Below the pieces are notes generated by a model that saw only the letters and a list, made by a program, of their open reading frames with translations, did no database searches and was not told where the DNA came from. Shown one piece after another: positions 59,908-64,000 of a DNA stretch of 64,000 nt. Location of the stretch: the NCBI GenBank assembly GCA_002307295.1, contig DBTY01000055.1, positions 186,001 through 250,000 on the forward strand. The letters run 5' to 3'. The stretch's first letter is position 1; each line of letters starts with the position of its first letter. This stretch comes from Ignavibacteriales bacterium UBA1304 (GTDB lineage: Bacteria > Bacteroidota > Ignavibacteria > Ignavibacteriales > Ignavibacteriaceae). The position numbers and the translations under genes were made by a program.

Positions 59908-61089
59908 CTACAGGTTTCTTATAATCTCATCGGTCATTTGCTGAGTCGTGCAGGCTCCTTTAGAAAAGACGTCGGGTCCTCCTTTCAGCTTCATCATATC
60001 GTAAGTTTTTACTTTTCCTTCGGCAATAACTTTTGCAATAGCGGATTTAATTTTTGCCGCCTTTTCGCTTTCGCCAATATGATCTAACATCATACATGCG
60101 CTTAGTATCATTGCAATTGGATTAACAATAGAAGGATTAAGCTCCTGATATTTAGGAGCCGAGCCATGGGTGGGTTCAAACACAGCCACTTCTTCGCCGA
60201 TGTTTGCGCTGCATGCAAATCCAAGTCCGCCGACTAAGCCGGCAAAGCCGTCGCTAATAATATCGCCGAACATATTTTCGGCTACTATCACGCCGTAGTT
60301 TTCAGGATTTTTAGTAAGCCACATCATCTGCGCGTCAATGTTAGTATCCCAAAGAGCTATGCCTGGATAATCTTTTGCAATCGCGCGGGCTTCCTTAAAC
60401 ATCATGCCGGAAGTTTCGCGCAATACGTTTGGTTTTTCGCAAAGAGTGAGGTTTTTATAGCCGTGTTTTTTTGCATATTCAAAAGCTGCGCTAAGAATTC
60501 TTCTTGAGGCGCTTCGTGAAACTATTCTTGTAGATACGGCAAGGTCTTCGCTTGGAACGTTGTTGAAAAATTTCATTTTGGGGTGAGTTTCCAAAGCGTC
60601 TCTTACAACTTTAGGAGGGTTTGTCCATTCTACTCCCGCATATAGCCCTTCGGTATTTTGTCTAAAAATTACCGTATCAACTATGGGTTCTTCAAATCCG
60701 CCGTCGGCTGATCTGCGGATAAAATTTAAAGGATTGCCTTTAAAAGACTGACAGGGGCGTAAACAAATATCGAGGTTAAAGCGTTGACGAAGGCTTACTA
60801 TTGGGCTGAAATAAACAAAGCCTTTATCTTTTAAGGAAGGGTCGAGTTCTTTTGCCGCGGCGTCTTTAGGTTTGCTTGTAATTGCGCCGAATAAACCGAT
60901 TTTATATTTTTCTAATAATTCGATTGTTCGCTGCGGCAGAGCGTTTCCTTCTGTTCTCCAGAAATCCCATCCTATATCCCCATGGACATACTCTGCGTCA
61001 AATCCTATTGCGCCTAAAACTCTTATTGCTTCGGGCAGTACTGTCTTACCAATTCCATCACCGGGTAAACTTACAATTGTTCTTTTCAT
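59908..61089 (-). CDS. Isocitrate/isopropylmalate-family dehydrogenase, probably NADP isocitrate dehydrogenase
   Basis: A 393-residue oxidative decarboxylase. SLPGDGIGKTVLPEAIRVL opens the fold, SLRQRFNLDICLRPCQ is the substrate segment (ICLRP is typical of isocitrate dehydrogenase), VIFRQNTEGLYAGVEW and DTNIDAQMMWL hold the catalytic residues, and ENMFGDIISDGFAGLVGGLG carries the metal-binding aspartates. THGSAPKYQ keeps the Lys-Tyr pair that marks NADP preference in E. coli Icd. The ATG at 61089 has AGGA 9 bases ahead; the longer frame lacks a ribosome site. It is first in the citrate operon. Homoisocitrate dehydrogenase is the alternative, less likely without homocitrate synthase. Confidence 0.87.
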   Translation of the reverse strand: MKRTIVSLPGDGIGKTVLPEAIRVLGAIGFDAEYVHGDIGWDFWRTEGNALPQRTIELLEKYKIGLFGAITSKPKDAAAKELDPSLKDKGFVYFSPIVSLRQRFNLDICLRPCQSFKGNPLNFIRRSADGGFEEPIVDTVIFRQNTEGLYAGVEWTNPPKVVRDALETHPKMKFFNNVPSEDLAVSTRIVSRSASRRILSAAFEYAKKHGYKNLTLCEKPNVLRETSGMMFKEARAIAKDYPGIALWDTNIDAQMMWLTKNPENYGVIVAENMFGDIISDGFAGLVGGLGFACSANIGEEVAVFEPTHGSAPKYQELNPSIVNPIAMILSACMMLDHIGESEKAAKIKSAIAKVIAEGKVKTYDMMKLKGGPDVFSKGACTTQQMTDEIIRNL

Positions 61090-61128
61090 AACGAAGTTTC
61101 CTATGATAATTTGAAAAAACGATACTAT

Positions 61129-61159
61129 CAAATTATAGAATTTAATCTATGCAGGCAAG
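61129..61159 (-). promoter_or_regulatory. Candidate promoter for citrate operon
   Basis: The minus strand shows CTTG (61159-61156), then TATAATTTG (61137-61129). TATAAT is a good -10 element and TAATTTG resembles the TAnnTTTG form. Spacing is 18-20 depending on the frame of reading. The ATG follows about 40 bases later. Confidence 0.4.
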
Positions 61160-61226
61160 AATCTTAATTAGTAAATTCTCTCTTTTCTACATATTATTTT
61201 ATTTGTATGAAATATTATGCAGTAAA

Positions 61227-61264
61227 TAAAAAAAAGCTCCGCTGTTTTAGGGGCAGAGCTTTTT
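61227..61264 (-). terminator. Intrinsic terminator after BNR-repeat gene
   Basis: On the minus strand AGCTCTGC (61260-61253) pairs with GCGGAGCT (61242-61235) with one G-U pair around a 10-base loop, followed by a run of U. It is 22 bases beyond the stop of the 61286-63322 gene. Confidence 0.85.
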
Positions 61265-61285
61265 AGAAATTTATAAAAATGGTTT

Positions 61286-63322
61286 TTACTTAGTTAATAT
61301 CATTTTCCTGCTTTGCGAGTAAGTCCCTGCATCGAGTCTGTAAAGATAAACTCCGCTTGCCAGCTTACCTGCGTTAAACGTAACCGAATGAACGCCTGCC
61401 CCCATATCGCCATTTACAAGAGTCATAATTTTCTGCCCAAGAACATCGTAGACTTTCAGAGATACTTTTGAAGCTTTTGGCAGCTGATAATTTATAGTAG
61501 TAGACGGGTTAAACGGATTTGGATAGTTTTGCAACAATGCAAATGAAGCAGGAAGAACATCTTTTATTTTTACAGATGTTATTAATTGAGAAATTGGTTT
61601 ACGCCAAACGCCTAAGCCAGAAGCGCCAACATACAAATATCCGCCATCTTCTAAAATTGAATATACCGTAATTCCTTCAAGCCCCGTATTGATAGACGTC
61701 CATGTATCCCCTCCATCGGTTGACATGAATAACCCAGAAGCATTACTAACGTATATCCGGGAATCGGAAGCTGCGATAGTATACACAGCCCCTATTAATA
61801 ATGTTTCATATTCAGATCCATCATTAACCAACCGATAAAATCCGTATTTATCCCCGGCAAAATATGTGTTTTTATAAATAGCTACAGAATTAAAACTATA
61901 ATAATACATATCAATGAATTCCAATCCTTTATAAGAAAACGAATTCCCATTATCAGTTGATAAATATACTCCCTGTTTGGTTCCGGCTAATAAAACTGTT
62001 CCATTTTGATCTATGCAGTTTATTTTAGGACAATTAACAACGCTCCAGCTAATTCCGTCATTCTGAGTTCTTTCAGGATTGATAATATCGCTGCCGATGT
62101 AGACATATCCATTCATTGTTGTTAATGCTGTAATGTTAGCCCCAGTAAAGCCAACATTATTCCAATTTATATTGTTGATATCCGATTTATAAAGACCGTT
62201 AGAGTTGCCGACATAGAGAGAACTATCACAAAAACATAGCGCATTGTTTTGAAACTTTCCCATATTACCAGTAATATTTTCCCAATCAATTATCCCGGCT
62301 GAAGTCGCTGAAACTCCCGAATTTGTGGCGGCATATAGTTTAGAGCCATATTTCTTTAAACTATAGACGGTAGACTCGTTAAGACCTTTACTCGATTCCG
62401 TCCATGTTGTTCCTTTATCGGTTGAAATAAAGATCCCCTTATTGCATCCGGCTAATAAATGGGAATTATAGGCAATATATGAGCTTGCTAAAAACGGTAG
62501 ATCTACCGCATGCACAATACTCCAGGTATTTCCATAATCGGATGAGTGATAAAAATCGTTTGTAGGGAAATATTCAATTATATAAACGTCGCTTCCGTAG
62601 GCATAAAGACACTTTGCCACAGTATATGAATTCACTTGCACCCATGTAGCGCCTTTATCAGATGATTTAAACATTTCTCTATTTTGTCCCACATAAACAT
62701 TTGACAAATAAACTACGCTATCTGTAGCTGCAACCAAACAGAAATCATCGGAAGAAAAATCAGACGGTATTTTATTTCTACTCCACGTAGCTCCAAAATC
62801 CTTTGAAAGCGAATCTGGAGTAAAAAGATAATTACCCATTGCAGCCAAAGAAGAAGCTTTTGAATTAATTTTGTCCCAGGTTTCTCCGGAATTGGAAGAA
62901 CGAAAAACTCCCAAATTTGAGCAATAAAAAAATAAGCTATCAATACGCACAATGTTATAAACGTATTGATACGTAACGCTTGTAGGCTTCCAAGAATTGC
63001 CATAATCAGTGGATTTAAATATCCCTGCGCAGTTAATAGACGCAAAAACCAAATTATCTTTTGCACAAATAGAACGCGTTAAACCCGCTGTGCCAGCGTC
63101 AGTAACTTCTATTTTCCCACCGCTCCAAAGACTGCCGCCGTCTGTCGAATGGAAAATATATCCGTCGCTGCTGCCGGCATATAAAAAATTTTTATCCGTT
63201 GTTACGCTTGTGATTTGCGCGCCTGCCGGTCCGTTAGTTTTTTCCCATTGAGCATTCACAAAAAACTGACATGAGAAAATTATTATAAGAATTATTGGAA
63301 TTGATTTTATGGGCTTTATCAT
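61286..63322 (-). CDS. T9SS-exported BNR/Asp-box repeat protein
   Basis: A 678-residue secreted protein: signal peptide (ending FVNAQ), a run of BNR/Asp-box beta-propeller repeats (about 25-590), and a T9SS sorting domain (LQNYPNPFNPSTTINYQL onward). Asp-boxes include STDGGSLW, STDYGNSW, SSNSGETW, SSDKGATW, SSDYGNTW, STDKGTTW, STDNGNSF and STDGGDTW. Such propellers occur in sialidases and Ycf48-like assembly factors, but the catalytic Arg triad and Tyr/Glu of sialidases are not apparent, so it is a surface propeller of unknown ligand. It is divergent from a second protein of the same repeat type. Confidence 0.87.
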   Translation of the reverse strand: MIKPIKSIPIILIIIFSCQFFVNAQWEKTNGPAGAQITSVTTDKNFLYAGSSDGYIFHSTDGGSLWSGGKIEVTDAGTAGLTRSICAKDNLVFASINCAGIFKSTDYGNSWKPTSVTYQYVYNIVRIDSLFFYCSNLGVFRSSNSGETWDKINSKASSLAAMGNYLFTPDSLSKDFGATWSRNKIPSDFSSDDFCLVAATDSVVYLSNVYVGQNREMFKSSDKGATWVQVNSYTVAKCLYAYGSDVYIIEYFPTNDFYHSSDYGNTWSIVHAVDLPFLASSYIAYNSHLLAGCNKGIFISTDKGTTWTESSKGLNESTVYSLKKYGSKLYAATNSGVSATSAGIIDWENITGNMGKFQNNALCFCDSSLYVGNSNGLYKSDINNINWNNVGFTGANITALTTMNGYVYIGSDIINPERTQNDGISWSVVNCPKINCIDQNGTVLLAGTKQGVYLSTDNGNSFSYKGLEFIDMYYYSFNSVAIYKNTYFAGDKYGFYRLVNDGSEYETLLIGAVYTIAASDSRIYVSNASGLFMSTDGGDTWTSINTGLEGITVYSILEDGGYLYVGASGLGVWRKPISQLITSVKIKDVLPASFALLQNYPNPFNPSTTINYQLPKASKVSLKVYDVLGQKIMTLVNGDMGAGVHSVTFNAGKLASGVYLYRLDAGTYSQSRKMILTK

Positions 63323-63381
63323 TTTAACTTTTCCCCGATATTAGTTGTTTTTACAAACGTTCAATAGAAGAATAGCTTCTA

Positions 63382-63412
63382 TTTGATTTTGCTAAAAAGA
63401 TATATATATTTG
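63382..63412 (+). promoter_or_regulatory. Bacteroidota-type promoter before 63461 gene
   Basis: TTTG (63382-63385), a 19-base spacer and TATATTTG (63405-63412) match TTTG-N19-TAnnTTTG exactly. The start codon is 48 bases downstream. Confidence 0.6.
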
Positions 63413-63460
63413 ATTGCAAATATATACTAATTTCTTTAGAAATAAACAAGGGGCGTTTAG

Positions 63461-64000
63461 ATGAAAAAATATATCATTAAAGTTGTATTTATTGCGCTAT
63501 TTTTTTCCAGCATTTCTTTTAGTCAATGGTCATTTATAAATCCTCCATACCCACAGTCCAGCTCGTTTTTGTGCCTTAGTTTTGCTGACAAAAATGTAGG
63601 ATGGGCCGCTGGCGACTTAGGAACAATTATCAAAACGACTGACGGCGGACTTAATTGGGAGGCTCAAGAAAGCAATGTATTTGGAACTATTAGTTCAATC
63701 AGCTTTATAAATTCCGATTACGGTTGGGCTCTATGCGGAAACGATGTGTTAAGGACCACGAACGGAGGAAAAACATGGAGTCTTGTTTACAAGCAAATAG
63801 ATTCTTATTCGCCTTTACTCTCTATTAACTTTGTAGACGCTACGCATGGTTGGGCCGTGGGAAGAAATGCGAAAATTTTCAAAACTTCAGACGGCGGAAT
63901 TTCATGGACGCTGCAAACCGCTTTTGGTTCTATTATATTTCATTCGGTTTATTTTACAGATATTAATAACGGAGTAGCTGTAGGCGATTATACTATAGTT
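63461..64000 (+). CDS. Secreted Ycf48/BNR-repeat protein, 3' end outside window
   Basis: The first 180 residues of a secreted propeller protein, read from an ATG preceded by AAGGGG and still open at the last base. A signal peptide (ending SISFSQ) is followed by three Ycf48/BNR-like repeats with TTDGGLNW, TTNGGKTW and TSDGGISW, each preceded by an xFxDxxxGWAxG-type strand (FADKNVGWAAGD, FVDATHGWAVGR). The pattern is the photosystem II assembly factor Ycf48 type. The rest, including any T9SS domain, lies beyond the window. The neighbouring minus-strand gene encodes a similar propeller. Confidence 0.85.
   Translation, partial: MKKYIIKVVFIALFFSSISFSQWSFINPPYPQSSSFLCLSFADKNVGWAAGDLGTIIKTTDGGLNWEAQESNVFGTISSISFINSDYGWALCGNDVLRTTNGGKTWSLVYKQIDSYSPLLSINFVDATHGWAVGRNAKIFKTSDGGISWTLQTAFGSIIFHSVYFTDINNGVAVGDYTIV

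Noticed and set aside
57247..61089. Lysine (alpha-aminoadipate) or coenzyme B pathway operon
   Set aside because: Homoaconitase-like and isocitrate-type genes are present, but there is no homocitrate synthase, and citrate lyase subunits complete a citrate route instead.
61286..63322. Sialidase
   Set aside because: Asp-boxes are present, but the arginine triad and the Tyr/Glu catalytic pair are not seen; the repeats resemble general BNR propellers.

Overview
The window is AT-rich bacterial chromosome that looks like a member of the Ignavibacteria (Chlorobi/Bacteroidota side of the tree). The main evidence is four secreted proteins (at 6.5, 21.2, 42.8 and 61.3 kb) ending in the type IX secretion (T9SS) sorting domain with the NYPNPFNPSTxIxYxL signature. 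Supporting evidence is a PorV/PorQ-type outer-membrane protein, a TonB receptor with a carboxypeptidase-regulatory domain but no SusD partner, and several candidate promoters of the Bacteroidota form (T/C)TTG-N19-21-TAnnTT. The genus assignment is inference. I see no transposase, prophage, CRISPR array, rRNA or tRNA.

Region 1 (1-20 kb) looks like an amino-sugar or chitosan-type utilisation locus. On the minus strand, a receptor / large secreted protein / PorV-like operon (15.9-9.5 kb) is followed by a tight five-gene operon (9.4-1.7 kb): GH9 hydrolase, secreted GH18-like TIM barrel with T9SS tail, GH2 enzyme with the Gly-Ser-Asp signature of exo-beta-D-glucosaminidases, FucP/NagP-type MFS transporter, and ROK sugar kinase. 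A glycosyltransferase and a second, truncated GH9 lie downstream. Divergently (16.1-20.1 kb) run two tandem ROK paralogues, one of which has lost its catalytic and ATP-binding residues, a second MFS transporter and a SIS-domain sugar isomerase-like protein. NagA (24.3-25.4 kb) completes the amino-sugar theme.

Region 2 (20-27 kb) holds an AlkD-type DNA glycosylase, a T9SS FG-GAP surface protein, an unknown secreted protein, nagA, a UMF1-type transporter and nusB. Region 3 (27-39 kb) is a long minus-strand run: asnS, nuoJKLM, an NhaD-like antiporter, a small acidic protein, nuoN, nnr, vanZ-like and a YdcF/SanA-like gene. The antiporter and acidic protein sit inside the membrane arm of complex I, and nuoA-I are absent here.

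Region 4 (39-46 kb) is accessory: an unknown 746-aa membrane/coiled-coil protein, a tandem array of about 146-bp hairpin repeats, and three secreted proteins that share a short N-terminal module, one of them a Cthe_2159-like beta-helix. Region 5 (46-53 kb) has a PII-amt nitrogen operon, a lipoprotein, sixA, the SRP RNA gene, an orphan adenine methyltransferase and a phosphorelay protein that looks like a hybrid kinase with its ATPase domain deleted.

Region 6 (53-61 kb) is one operon for citrate chemistry: NADP-type isocitrate dehydrogenase, HD-fold protein, Lys4/Aco2-type aconitase, MmgE/PrpD dehydratase, a CitD-CitE fusion and CitF. Together they could interconvert 2-oxoglutarate, isocitrate and citrate and cleave citrate to oxaloacetate and acetate. 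The window ends with two divergent genes for secreted BNR/Ycf48-like repeat proteins, the second cut by the window edge. Three families of GC-rich palindromic repeats are scattered between genes from 21 to 53 kb.
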